Below are positions 1-7,797 of a stretch of DNA of 10,495 nucleotides, piece after piece. The stretch is taken from positions 1-10,495 of the forward strand of contig SGPM01000603.1 of the NCBI GenBank assembly GCA_004802725.1, written 5' to 3'. The notes beneath the pieces were generated by a model. It worked only from the letters and a program-made list of their open reading frames with translations, ran no database searches and was not told the origin of the DNA. The translations under genes and the position numbers were made by a program. The stretch comes from Antrodiella citrinella. Lineage: Eukaryota; Basidiomycota; Agaricomycetes; Polyporales; Steccherinaceae. Every line of letters begins with the position of its first letter. Within the stretch, counting starts at the first letter, position 1.

Positions 1-10
1 AGAGAAAACT

Positions 11-1132
11 ATGCAGAAGGATGACAAGACAAAAAAGGAACCAAAGAAACGTGCCCCCAAAAAATCCACCAAGAAAGCTGACATGTCACATTTCGTTCTA
101 GCTAAAGGGTCTCAGCCGTTGGCTAAGCTCAATTCTGTTCCTGTAGAAACAGCTGTACTGTCAGCCATAGCAAGTACAGCTACTGTACAATTGAGTACAC
201 CAGTGCCTGGCCCTAGCAAAAAAAGAAAATATGAAGATGACACAACTACCGACAAGCGACCACAAGGAAAGAAACAGTGTACTACAGGTTCTGCTGACAG
301 CATGTACGACGAACCTGTGGGTTTTGAGTGGAGTAATCAAAGCTGTGCTTATGACAGCCTGTTTACTATTTTGCTCAACGTGTTCAGAAATACCAAAAGT
401 ACTTGGGCCAGAATGGCAAACCAAAATGAGCACTTGACTTTGTTCACTCAACAATTGCAAAGTGTGAGCTTGAGACAATCTACCTTGGAGGACGCACGAG
501 ATCAGATGAGAAGTGAGCTCAGTAGAGTAGATAGCAATGTATTTCCCATTACAGATGGCAGAGGCACAAGTATAGATGAGCTGTGTATAGAGTTTCTAAA
601 AACTGATGAGCCTTATATGCAGTCCACTTCAATTTGCACTGCATGCAACTATCACTCAGATCATACATTTAATTCACAGGTGGTATGGAACTGTACTGCA
701 AGCTACTGGAAATCCTACCCAATCAAGTTGGGATCATATAAAAACAAAACCATTCAAGAATGGCTCAAACCATTATGGACACACAAAAGTTTGCAGAAAT
801 GTCCCAATTGCAGACAATATCTGATTGTAAAATCAAAGGTGATTGGGTTATTGCCTGAGGTGATGATATTTTCTGTGAATGATATGGCTGTACAAATTTC
901 TCCCAACATATTTGTAAAGGATAAGCAATATAATCTAGCTGGTCTTATTTATTTTGGCTATGAACATTTTGTATCCAGAGTCATCACAGCTGATGGTTCC
1001 ATATGGTTCAATGATGGTATATCTACCAAAAGAACCTGTGTCTTTGAGGGTAACTTGATCAATGTAGAGCCAGCTGTTTTGCACAAAGTAAAGGGTAACA
1101 AACTCTCATGTGTTGTATATGTGAAGCAGTGA
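11..1132 (+). CDS. USP-like (C19 fold) cysteine protease, possibly partial at 5' end
   Basis: The 373-residue ORF carries the landmarks of a ubiquitin-specific protease. A Cys box, N-Q-S-C-A-Y-D, has the presumed nucleophile at C112. A finger-type zinc ribbon is made of two CX2C pairs, C209/C212 and C264/C267. A His box follows, with H319 in Y-F-G-Y-E-H-F and then W-F-N-D around 332-335 to supply the third catalytic residue. The Cys box differs from the usual G-N-T-C-Y, so the target could be ubiquitin, SUMO or another modifier. Residues 1-90 are low-complexity and Lys-rich with a nuclear-signal-like KKRK at 70-73, which suggests nuclear action. The frame is open to the window edge (three sense codons precede the ATG), so the true start or an upstream exon may lie outside. 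Base composition is visibly more AT-rich than the rest of the window. I infer, without proof, that it belongs to a mobile element, since fungal DNA transposons often carry proteases. Fold assignment is fairly sure; substrate is unknown. Confidence 0.72.
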   Translation: MQKDDKTKKEPKKRAPKKSTKKADMSHFVLAKGSQPLAKLNSVPVETAVLSAIASTATVQLSTPVPGPSKKRKYEDDTTTDKRPQGKKQCTTGSADSMYDEPVGFEWSNQSCAYDSLFTILLNVFRNTKSTWARMANQNEHLTLFTQQLQSVSLRQSTLEDARDQMRSELSRVDSNVFPITDGRGTSIDELCIEFLKTDEPYMQSTSICTACNYHSDHTFNSQVVWNCTASYWKSYPIKLGSYKNKTIQEWLKPLWTHKSLQKCPNCRQYLIVKSKVIGLLPEVMIFSVNDMAVQISPNIFVKDKQYNLAGLIYFGYEHFVSRVITADGSIWFNDGISTKRTCVFEGNLINVEPAVLHKVKGNKLSCVVYVKQ

Positions 1133-1322
1133 ATATCTGTGTATCAAGAGAGTTTGTAAGTGATTTAGTAGAGATATATGGTGTAGACATCAATCAGACC
1201 AGGATTGTAAAAAGACATGGAGGACGGTGTAAATAATTATTATCAGTATCAGAGAAGGTTTTAAGGCAAATATAGGATCCAGGAAATGAAAATTCAGGAA
1301 TCGTTCTGCCGTTCATCGGCCT
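1133..1322. other. AT-rich non-coding stretch after the USP-like gene
   Basis: I see no convincing gene. A 42-codon ORF (1108-1236, +) overlaps the end of the protease gene in another frame and ends in TAA at 1234-1236, but has no recognisable motif. TAAATAATTATTAT at 1230-1243 could serve as a 3' processing region for the protease gene. The boundary between the unit carrying the protease gene and the retroelement on its right must lie here or slightly further right, but I find no target duplication or terminal repeat that marks it. Confidence 0.4.
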
Positions 1323-1514
1323 CTAAAGCAAGTGAAAAGTATTGTATGCATGGTGAAGAGGGGTGAACGATGAGGAATGGGAATTGTGAGCATTGAGAAG
1401 GGCGCGTTGCTGGTCGGTGAAGTCCGATGCGATAGTGTCAAGAGCGATATGTATGTTTGCCCTGCGATGGCGTATGTCGGCGGCGAAATAGTGTGCGCTG
1501 TTGTTGGCAGACAT
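1323..1514 (-). CDS. Short ORF (63 aa) with fungal-type start context, uncertain
   Basis: This ORF reads MSANNSAHYFAAD at its start and ends in TAG. I do not recognise it. Its ATG sits in a favourable context (CATCATGTCTGCC), preceded by a C-rich leader, and a TATAAA lies about 110 nt upstream, a typical fungal promoter layout. It is in the same frame as the third ORF of element A, separated from it by one TAA (1626-1628) and 37 open codons. It could be a first coding exon whose continuation was lost, a readthrough extension of the third ORF, or chance. It lies downstream of pol where a 3' untranslated region would be expected. Confidence 0.25.
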   Translation of the reverse strand: MSANNSAHYFAADIRHRRANIHIALDTIASDFTDQQRALLNAHNSHSSSFTPLHHAYNTFHLL

Positions 1515-1622
1515 GATGTTTGGTGACGAAGAGGAATGTGGGGGAATAAGTTTGAATGTGAGCGAATGCGTGTTTCGAAAGTGGGCAGCTGTTCGATGAG
1601 ATTTTGGGAAGACATTCGCTTT

Positions 1623-1630
1623 CCTTTATA
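1623..1630 (-). promoter_or_regulatory. Possible TATA box upstream of the short ORF
   Basis: On the minus strand the sequence reads TATAAAGG, overlapping the end of the third ORF. The nearest downstream ATG in good context is at 1514-1512. Position and spacing fit a fungal core promoter, but such a short match also occurs by chance. Confidence 0.2.
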
Positions 1631-2204
1631 CGGTGTTTGAACGCTGGATTGCTCGGGAAGACGTGGGTATCACCCAACCGGGTATTGGGATATGATAGAA
1701 TGGATGGTCCTTGTGGAATACGCTAGGGGGAGCTGGGGCCGCATAGGCCATAGCCATTTCCCGAAATAGGGTTATTCGTTCCATGCTAGTTCCATCTAGT
1801 TGATCCCAGTTTTCCGATACGTCTTCTCCTACGTAATGGTCTTCCCACATATCGTATGTTCGGATACTGTTCCTGATATCCGCTCTTGTCCAGCCATAGG
1901 TGCCAGCCCAATTCGTGACGGGTTCATCCCACTGAACGTTCACAGGTTCGTCCCACGGAGTGATAATAGGTTCTCCCCATCCATCTTCTTCATCTGGTGT
2001 TCTCCGTTCATCAGCTTGTTCTTCATCAACTAGTGAGTTTCGTCTTTCTCCAGTGTTTTTCATGTTTCGGTTACGGTTAAAGAAGAGATAAATAAAGGTC
2101 AGGATAATAGCATTTTGGGCTGTATGGGAACTGGTGATGATGACGAGAATAATGAGGCTAATAGTACTTGGTTCCATGTTGATCGGATGTCGGATGTTCC
2201 TCAT
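1626..2204 (-). CDS. Third ORF of the retrotransposon, membrane-anchor-like, unknown function
   Basis: The 192-residue protein is not one I recognise. Its ATG shares bases with the pol stop (ATGA, 2204-2201), so it should be translated from the element's mRNA by coupled termination and reinitiation. Residues 14-42 are strongly hydrophobic (ISLIILVII, then AIILTFIYLFF), interrupted by a short polar patch, giving one long or two short membrane segments. They are followed by a basic stop-transfer-like run (NRNRNMKN, 43-50). Residues 52-75 are highly charged. A repeat with consensus W-(G/D)-E-P-(I/V) occurs three times, at 76-83, 84-91 and 92-98, with further tryptophans at 99 and 105. The tail (150-192) is Pro-rich. 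Ty3/gypsy elements normally end pol with the integrase or chromodomain, so an extra ORF is unusual. An env-like role is conceivable, but I see no signal-peptide cleavage site, fusion motif or cysteine framework to support it. Confidence 0.55.
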   Translation of the reverse strand: MRNIRHPINMEPSTISLIILVIITSSHTAQNAIILTFIYLFFNRNRNMKNTGERRNSLVDEEQADERRTPDEEDGWGEPIITPWDEPVNVQWDEPVTNWAGTYGWTRADIRNSIRTYDMWEDHYVGEDVSENWDQLDGTSMERITLFREMAMAYAAPAPPSVFHKDHPFYHIPIPGWVIPTSSRAIQRSNTV

Positions 2205-4040
2205 ATGCGATGCTTCTTTTTATATTCTTCTATCTGTTCTTTCGCATTGCCTAGATGAGCCATCAGTTCCCATGTGTTGTGCGACGTGGGGAAATCTTTC
2301 CACTTGATCAGGTATTGCTGCTTTCCTCGGAATTTCCGATGATTGAGAATTGCTTCGACTTCCCATTCTTCTTCGCCATCCACTATGTCAGGTGGTGGCA
2401 TTAGGAAATTGGGACCGTGTGTGTCGTTTTCTCGATACGGAGTTAAGAGAGATGCATGGAACACGTCATGGATCTTCCACATTGGAGGAAGTTTAAGCCG
2501 ATATGTAAGGGGTCCGAGGACTTCGGTGATGATAAATGGACCTTGACGTTTGGGCGCAAGCTTCTTATGGTCCGTGATGAATCGTAGGTTCCTTGATTCT
2601 AACCACACCTTTTCTCCTTTGATGAATGGTTTGAAGCCGCGTGTGATCCTTTCTGTCATCTTTTGTCGAGCTAATTCATGTGCTGCATTCGCTTCTTCTC
2701 TGGCCTTCTTTAATTCCGATAGTCTGGTTTCTACGGCTGGGGAATTGGAAGACGAGAACGCAGTGGGAAAGCCTCGGGGGTTGTAGCCCATCATGAGGAA
2801 GAATGGTGACTCATTTCGTTCCGCTGCCTTCCTTTGATTGTGCGAGAACTCCATGGTAGTGATGTGCTTGCTCCAATCCTCTGGATGACTAGCGCAAAAT
2901 ATGCGAAGATAGGCTTCTATCTCTGGATTCATGCGTTCTGCTCCTCCGTCTGTCTGTGGGTGATATGCAGTGCTCATGGTGGATTTGATTCCAAGCTTCT
3001 TTGTTAGTTCTTGGAACACATGAGATGCGAATTGGGTTCCTCGGTCCGAGATGATTTGTGACATAAGTCCGAATCTCTTGTAGACAGCGTCGAAAAGTAG
3101 GTCAGCGGTTCCCATGGCGTCCACTGATTTGGTACAAGGTGCCAAAATTGCCCCCTTAGTAGCGTCATGGTCTACCACGACCATTAAGGCAGTATATCCA
3201 TTGGATTCTGGAAGATCGGTGATGAAATCGAGATTGATGTATTCGAAAGGTTTGGCTGATGCATGTGCTGGAATGGGCATCAGCGGAGGTACAGTGGGGT
3301 GTGTGTTGGCCTTCATTTGTTGACAGGCGGCGCAGCCTGTCACATAATTCTTGACAAACACTCCCATGCCTGGCCAGTAGAAATCCCGTTTGAGCGATGC
3401 TAGAGTGCCAAACTGTCCGGGATGTCCGGCAGCAGGTAGATCATGATATCGATGGACTAGATCCCTTCGAAGTACTTCATTTTCCGGGACATATATTCTT
3501 CCTTTGAAGTACGTGATCCCATCTTCAAATTTCCAATCCTCTAGCGCAGCTCGCATGGATGGAGGTCCCTTGTTTTGGACGTCTGCTACTGTCTTGGGAA
3601 CGAATTTGTCAGCCTCAGTGTGTGTTCTGATTCGTTCGGTGAGGGTGGTGTCAGAGAGTAGTTGAATGCTGTGTTCGGTTTCCGACAGGTCCATGGTATT
3701 AGCAAACAGGGACTCAGGAAGTAGCGTCAAATCTTCATTGTCACTGATTTCCTGGTTCAGGTGATGCAACCTGGATAATGTGTCTGATTGGATCATCTTT
3801 GTGCCAGGAACGTGTCGGAGTTGAATGTCAAACTGGGACAAGAATAAATGCCAACGTGCTTGTCGCCTGTTTAGCTTCTGGGGTGTCCGGAAGAACGTGA
3901 GGTTCTTGTGGTCCGATAAGATGTCGACAGCACTGGTATTTCCTTCTAGAAGATGTCGCCATTCCGTAAGAGCCCGTATGATTCCCAACAGTTCCCGATC
4001 GTAGATCTGGTAGTTCCGTTCTGCTTCATTTAGTGATTGA

Positions 4041-4045
4041 GATAG
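4041..4045. repeat. Target-site duplication of the solo LTR, copy 1
   Basis: GATAG on the plus strand, matched at 4392-4396. Five bases is the usual duplication length for LTR retrotransposon integrases. Removing one copy plus the LTR rejoins the RNase H reading frame. Confidence 0.85.
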
Positions 4046-4071
4046 TGAGAACGTGAGAGATCGCTCGGAAT

Positions 4072-4157
4072 CTGTAGAGCGCGGACGCGTTAGGACTTCA
4101 GTCAAGGAATAGGAAAGACTGATATATTCTGTAAGTACCTGTAGAGCGCGGACGCGT
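4072..4157. repeat. 19-bp direct repeat pair inside the solo LTR
   Basis: CTGTAGAGCGCGGACGCGT occurs at 4072-4090 and again, identical, at 4139-4157. The first copy is immediately followed by the 32-bp repeat described in the next entry; the second is not. This suggests a partial duplication inside the LTR. Confidence 0.85.
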
Positions 4158-4242
4158 CTAGAGGTGCGAGTAAATACATTGTACACTGAGAATGAGAATG
4201 AATCACGTACTAGGACTTCAGTCAAGGAATAGGAAAGACTGA
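4091..4242. repeat. 32-bp direct repeat pair inside the solo LTR
   Basis: The segment at 4091-4122 is repeated without change at 4211-4242, 120 bp apart. Both copies begin TAGGACTTCAGTC and end GGAAAGACTGA. Repeated blocks in an LTR are often promoter or enhancer modules. Confidence 0.85.
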
Positions 4243-4247
4243 AGTCC
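4213..4247. repeat. 11-bp inverted repeat (hairpin) in the solo LTR
   Basis: GGACTTCAGTC (4213-4223) and GACTGAAGTCC (4237-4247) are perfect reverse complements around a 13-base spacer. The first 32-bp repeat copy contains the same left arm, but its right arm is cut to six bases (GACTGA), so the hairpin is complete only in the second copy. It could form an RNA stem in the LTR transcript or bind a dimeric protein. Confidence 0.75.
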
Positions 4248-4391
4248 CACAAAGAGAAACAGCGGGGGTTTGTGAATACGGACATGCGCTACGCGCGTGG
4301 TACAATATGATGACGAATGAAAATGAGTCAGCTCAAATAACATACGACGGCGCAGCCGCCAACGTTCAATGTCAATGCTTGAAATCCAACA

Positions 4392-4396
4392 GATAG
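4392..4396. repeat. Target-site duplication of the solo LTR, copy 2
   Basis: GATAG on the plus strand, identical to 4041-4045, directly next to the TG end of the solo LTR. Confidence 0.85.
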
Positions 4397-6444
4397 ATAA
4401 GCACATGGGTGCCAATCTCCGTTACTATCCTGTTGTCGCAAAACTGCTCCAGTAGCAAACTTGGATGCATCGGATTCCACTTGGAAGGATTTGGATTTGT
4501 CGGGGATAATGAGTACCGGTGCTTCGGCGAATCTTTCTTTGAGGGTGTCGAATGCCTTCTGTTGCGCTTCTTTCCATTCCCATTGTTGATCCTTCCGAGT
4601 GAGATCATTGAGGGGTCGTGCCAGGTCGGAGTAATGCGAGATGAAACGTCGATAGAAATTGCCAAATCTAAGGAATGATCGGACTCCTTTAACCGTGGTG
4701 GGAATCGGCCATTCCCTGATTCCTTCCAGTTTGGTGGGATCCATGGCCACGGTATCTGGTCTGATCATCATTCCGAGAAACTCCACTTCCTCTACTTCAA
4801 ACGAGCATTTCTCCGGTTTCAAGAACAGGTCATTTTCTCGAAGACGTTGGAATAAGCGACGTGTTCGTGCTTTGTGGGTTTCTATGTCTTTGGAAAAGAT
4901 GAGCATATCGTCCATGTAAATTACCAACCATCCTTCGTCAATCATGTCCGCAAAGAGTTCATTCATCATGTTCTGGAATGTGGCCGGCGAATTGCACAGT
5001 CCAAAGAACATGACTGTGGGTTCGAAAAGACCTCGTGCGCATTTGAATGCTGCTTTCCATTGGTCACCATCTTTGATCCGGACATTGTTGTACCCTGATC
5101 ACAAGTCGAACTTTGAGAATACTTTAGCTCCTTTAAGTTGTTCAACCAGATCTCCAATTAGGGGTAGGGGGTAAGCGTTCTTGATCGTTCCTTCGTTGAG
5201 ATAACGGTAATCCTGACAGGGACGCAATGATCCGTCTTTCTTTGACACAAAAAAGAACGGAGATGCCATAGGGGATTTGGACGGTCGGATGTATCCTTTC
5301 CGCGTGTTTTCATCAATGAATTCGCTCATGGCCACCAGTTCTTTTGGAGACATTGGATAGATCTTGCAATTGCGCGGAATGAACCCAGGTTTGAGGTCTA
5401 TGGCGTGGTCATATGGTCTGGATTCAGGGAATCGTTCCGATGCTTTCTTCTCAAAGATATCCCTAAATTCGTGGTAGGTATCTGGGACCATCTCGTCAAA
5501 AGTGCGTGTCGCCTGTTTCGCATGTTCCTTCTGGGCCATTTCCATCGCAGGATTAATCTTTGCCCTGATCCAGGCAGATGGTCCGACAGAATGTTGTCCA
5601 GATTTCCATGTGGTTGTCCTACCGATAGTTGTACCCTTAATAGTTTCTGATACCGGTACATCTGCTGATGGTGGGATTCCTTCCATGTCAAACATTCTGA
5701 TGACCGTTTCCCCAGGTGTGTAAGAGATGAGGACATCTCCTGGTTCCATTTGATCTATATCAATGAACGCTAACGAGGGTTCCTCCTCATCGTCTTCGAT
5801 GACTGGGTTTTCCTCCTGAGAAGGCTCTGGAAAAGCGGTGTTATTTATTTCTGGCAGCAGCCATTCCGCATCGAGATTCTTTACTACGGGGGGTTCTTCA
5901 TCTGGGACTTCTTGAACCGAAGGTTTTGGTAGTTGGGCGTGTCTGATTTTGACTTCTGGAATGGTTATCAGAAGTCGTCTGATCAGGGTTCTGTCGGAGT
6001 ACGCCTTAGGATCTATCTTGATTTGCCCAGTGGTCCAATCAATTTGAGGATTGATTCTTCGTAACCAGGGTAGTCCCAAGATCAAGGATTCTTTTCCCAG
6101 AGAAGTAACAAAGAATCGGGTTGGAATAGGGGTTCCATCTACCAGGATATCCAGCCATAGATGATGCGTGATGGCTCCTCTGTGATTTGGGGTGCCATCA
6201 ACATTGAACACAGGAATGGGTTTATTCAACCGTGTTGTATGCATTTGTTTGTTGCGTACAAATTGTTCGTCAACAAATTCTCCTCCTGCTCCGGAGTCCA
6301 CCAATGCAGCAGTTTCGACGATTTTCTGTCTGTTATCCCCCCTGATCTGTAGATTGATTCTCATAGAATTGTTCTTTAGATCGGCTATGATTACAGGGGA
6401 GATAACGAGACGTGGCCAGTCCGACATCGTAACGGCTGACCCAA

Positions 6445-6562
6445 TCAAAAATTCTGCGCAATATTGGCAGGCTGTGCAGGTGCTGCATTCTGAGCTTCTT
6501 CGGCTAGTTCCGATCTTTCTTCGGCTGATAACCCTTGCATCATGGCTCTGATCTGACCCACT
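6445..6562 (-). promoter_or_regulatory. gag-pol overlap region, -1 frame
   Basis: For about 118 bases both the gag frame and the pol frame (-1 relative to gag) are open: pol has a TAG at 6565-6563, and gag ends with TGA at 6447-6445. No canonical X-XXY-YYZ slippery site fits the gag frame here. The last sense codon is TTT within five T's next to the stop, where a single-tRNA slip is possible. The first pol ATG lies 17 bases after the gag stop, so reinitiation is the alternative. Confidence 0.5.
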
Positions 6563-7734
6563 CTATTTGGCCTTCCTCTTCCAGGGTTCCGGTTTTCTCG
6601 ATTTGGGCATTGAGTGGCGATATGCCCGGTCTGGTGGCATGTGAAACACCTTCCTTCGCGGAAGTATCGGGTACGTTCTTCATCAGAAAGTCTCTGATGA
6701 GTGTTCGGGTCGTTGTTGGATGCTCTGATGTTTCTCCTGAACGGGGTTCTGTATCTTCCGCTCCTTCCGCTGTTCTCCCTGTCTCCACTATAGTCCTTAT
6801 AGATCTGATCGAGAANNATCGCCACTTGATAGTACTCGTCTATCTTGGTCTTTCCAATGGTTTCGCTTGCTACTCTGGCTCTAAGTCCAGATCTGAGCCC
6901 GTCGAGGAACCATTTTCGCTGAGTTTCTAATTGCGTGTCCTTGGTCCTGGCGAGTAAGGTCTGNAAGTCTGCCACNTATTGTTCTGCCNTGCCTTTCTGG
7001 GCAAGTTTGCAGATGGCGGAGATTGCCGATGCGGTGGCATTGATCGGTTGGAAGAAATCTATGATCTTCCTGTAGAGTTCTTCCGTGGTTCTGGGAAAGT
7101 CCACGGTGTTGGTGGGATCAAAGATTTGTTCCAGATAATCCTCTTTCCATATGGCAGCNGTTCCTTCGCTCATGAACGACAGGATGAANCCAATTTGCTT
7201 TTCCGGATCATCGTAGACTTTCTGATTGATCCGAAGATAGAGTTTGCANTCAGAGATGAATCTTTCCGTTTTGGTTCGATCTCCATCAAATGCTTGGGGT
7301 TGTCCTATCTTTAGTTCAACGGGTCTGGGAGGGGTAGTCATGGCTATAGTAGCAGGTGTGCGACGGATTCTTTGGGTAGTGGGTGCAGCCGGAGTGCGGG
7401 TAGTGTTCGGTGGAGGTTGTGGCGGTGTGACTGGTGCCGCAACAGGGACAACTANTACTTGTTCCGGGGTTACTGGTCGATCTGTTTCTTCAAACCACGA
7501 ATCTGGTAGGCGCAAAGCTCGTGCTCTTGCGTCGTTATAGAAAGTTCCGTCGGGTCTTTTGTATCTGTCGTGGGTGATGAACCACCCTGGTGGGTTCTGG
7601 TTTCCTTCAAAGTGGAATAAAAACTCCTTGTTTTCTTGTTCACTTTGGGTTATGTAATAGTCTTCGAATCCTTCTTCTACGAAGGGGGTGGCGTCGTCAG
7701 GGATCTGAGTTCTGGTTCTAGGGGTGATCGCCAC
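6445..7734 (-). CDS. gag: Element A Gag (capsid and zinc-knuckle nucleocapsid)
   Basis: The 429-codon frame encodes the structural protein that forms the retrotransposon particle and packages its RNA. Residues 1-90 are acidic and aromatic, 95-135 a Pro/Thr linker, about 139-310 a capsid-like retrotransposon Gag domain ([11 protein letters not shown] at its start), and 320-380 a basic region with one CCHC zinc knuckle, C-X2-C-X4-H-X4-C, at 363-376. No in-frame ATG is found before residue 132. The nearest upstream ATG (7741-7739) is one base out of frame and opens only a seven-codon peptide, and the frame begins with GTG after an in-frame TGA. A one-base error or mutation near 7735 is the simplest explanation. 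Nine N bases (6816, 6817, 6964, 6976, 6989, 7159, 7189, 7249, 7455) blur several residues. Confidence 0.87.
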   Translation of the reverse strand: MAITPRTRTQIPDDATPFVEEGFEDYYITQSEQENKEFLFHFEGNQNPPGWFITHDRYKRPDGTFYNDARARALRLPDSWFEETDRPVTPEQVXVVPVAAPVTPPQPPPNTTRTPAAPTTQRIRRTPATIAMTTPPRPVELKIGQPQAFDGDRTKTERFISXCKLYLRINQKVYDDPEKQIXFILSFMSEGXAAIWKEDYLEQIFDPTNTVDFPRTTEELYRKIIDFFQPINATASAISAICKLAQKGXAEQXVADXQTLLARTKDTQLETQRKWFLDGLRSGLRARVASETIGKTKIDEYYQVAXXLDQIYKDYSGDRENSGRSGRYRTPFRRNIRASNNDPNTHQRLSDEERTRYFREGRCFTCHQTGHIATQCPNRENRNPGRGRPNRVGQIRAMMQGLSAEERSELAEEAQNAAPAQPANIAQNF

Positions 7735-7787
7735 GGTGCATCAACAATTGGGTGCCTAGACTTGTTTTAAGTCGGCACTGGGATGTG

Positions 7788-7797
7788 AGCTTGACCT
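7788..7797 (-). promoter_or_regulatory. Primer-binding site of the self-priming (Tf1) type
   Basis: On the minus strand, two bases after the 5' LTR, the sequence reads AGGTCAAGCT. It is exactly complementary to AGCTTGACCT inside the LTR (7906-7897 in the minus direction), which lies about 33 bases after the TATA box, where transcription should start. In Tf1 the first bases of the mRNA fold back on such a site to prime minus-strand DNA synthesis. No tRNA-type TGG start is present next to the LTR. Confidence 0.7.

Larger units (their letters stand above)
4046..4391 (-). mobile_element. Solo LTR of a different element, inserted in the RNase H domain
   Basis: The 346-bp segment interrupts the RNase H sequence between the Y-L-S and S-L-N-E-A-E-R-N motifs. 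It begins TGTTGGATTTC and ends CGTTCTCA on the minus strand, the TG...CA ends of an LTR, and is flanked by the direct repeat CTATC (minus) at 4396-4392 and 4045-4041. No internal coding sequence remains, so it is a solo LTR left by recombination between the two LTRs of a full element. Its sequence is unlike the LTR of element A. The orientation is a guess from the TGTTGG start; TG/CA ends are symmetrical. Insert plus duplication is 351 bp, a multiple of three, so the host frame resumes afterwards. In-frame stops inside it end translation (the first is TGA at 4330-4328). Confidence 0.85.
2201..6427 (-). pseudogene. pol: Element A pol polyprotein, disrupted by a stop codon and an LTR insertion
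   Basis: Starting from the ATG at 6427-6425, in minus order: a retropepsin with D-S-G-A (Asp codon 6298-6296) and L-I-L-G-L-P-W-L; reverse transcriptase with Y-M-D-D at 4918-4907; RNase H with E-S-D-A-S, D-R-E-L and S-D-H-K-N; integrase with an H2C2 zinc finger (C-A-A-C at 3333-3322), core Asp residues in L-D-F-I-T-D and S-D-R-G-T-Q-F, and Glu in G-A-E-R; a G-P-F motif; and a chromodomain (about 2375-2204) with the aromatic residues expected for a methyl-lysine reader. Two lesions break it: TGA at 5101-5099, just after F-D-L in the RT, and a 346-bp solo LTR with a 5-bp duplication in RNase H. The frame is the same on both sides of each lesion. The open frame extends upstream into gag to about 6562, in the -1 frame relative to gag. 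Confidence 0.9.

Noticed and set aside
1133..1625. A 3' LTR of element A
   Set aside because: Neither TGTTACAG nor CGTAACA ends, nor the internal LTR landmarks (TATATAAA, AGCTTGACCT), occur there on the minus strand.
4046..4285. Apparent N-terminal extension of the downstream pol ORF (from 4285)
   Set aside because: The residues before Q-S-L-N-E-A-E-R-N are translated solo LTR sequence, including its direct repeats, not a real protein start.
4046..4391. The interruption of RNase H as an intron or as a natural domain insertion
   Set aside because: TG/CA ends and a perfect 5-bp direct duplication fit LTR insertion; fungal introns are much shorter and no splice signals fit at the edges.
6535..7540. 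Plus-strand ORFs opposite gag
   Set aside because: They are antisense to a recognisable capsid and zinc-knuckle sequence and show no motifs of their own.
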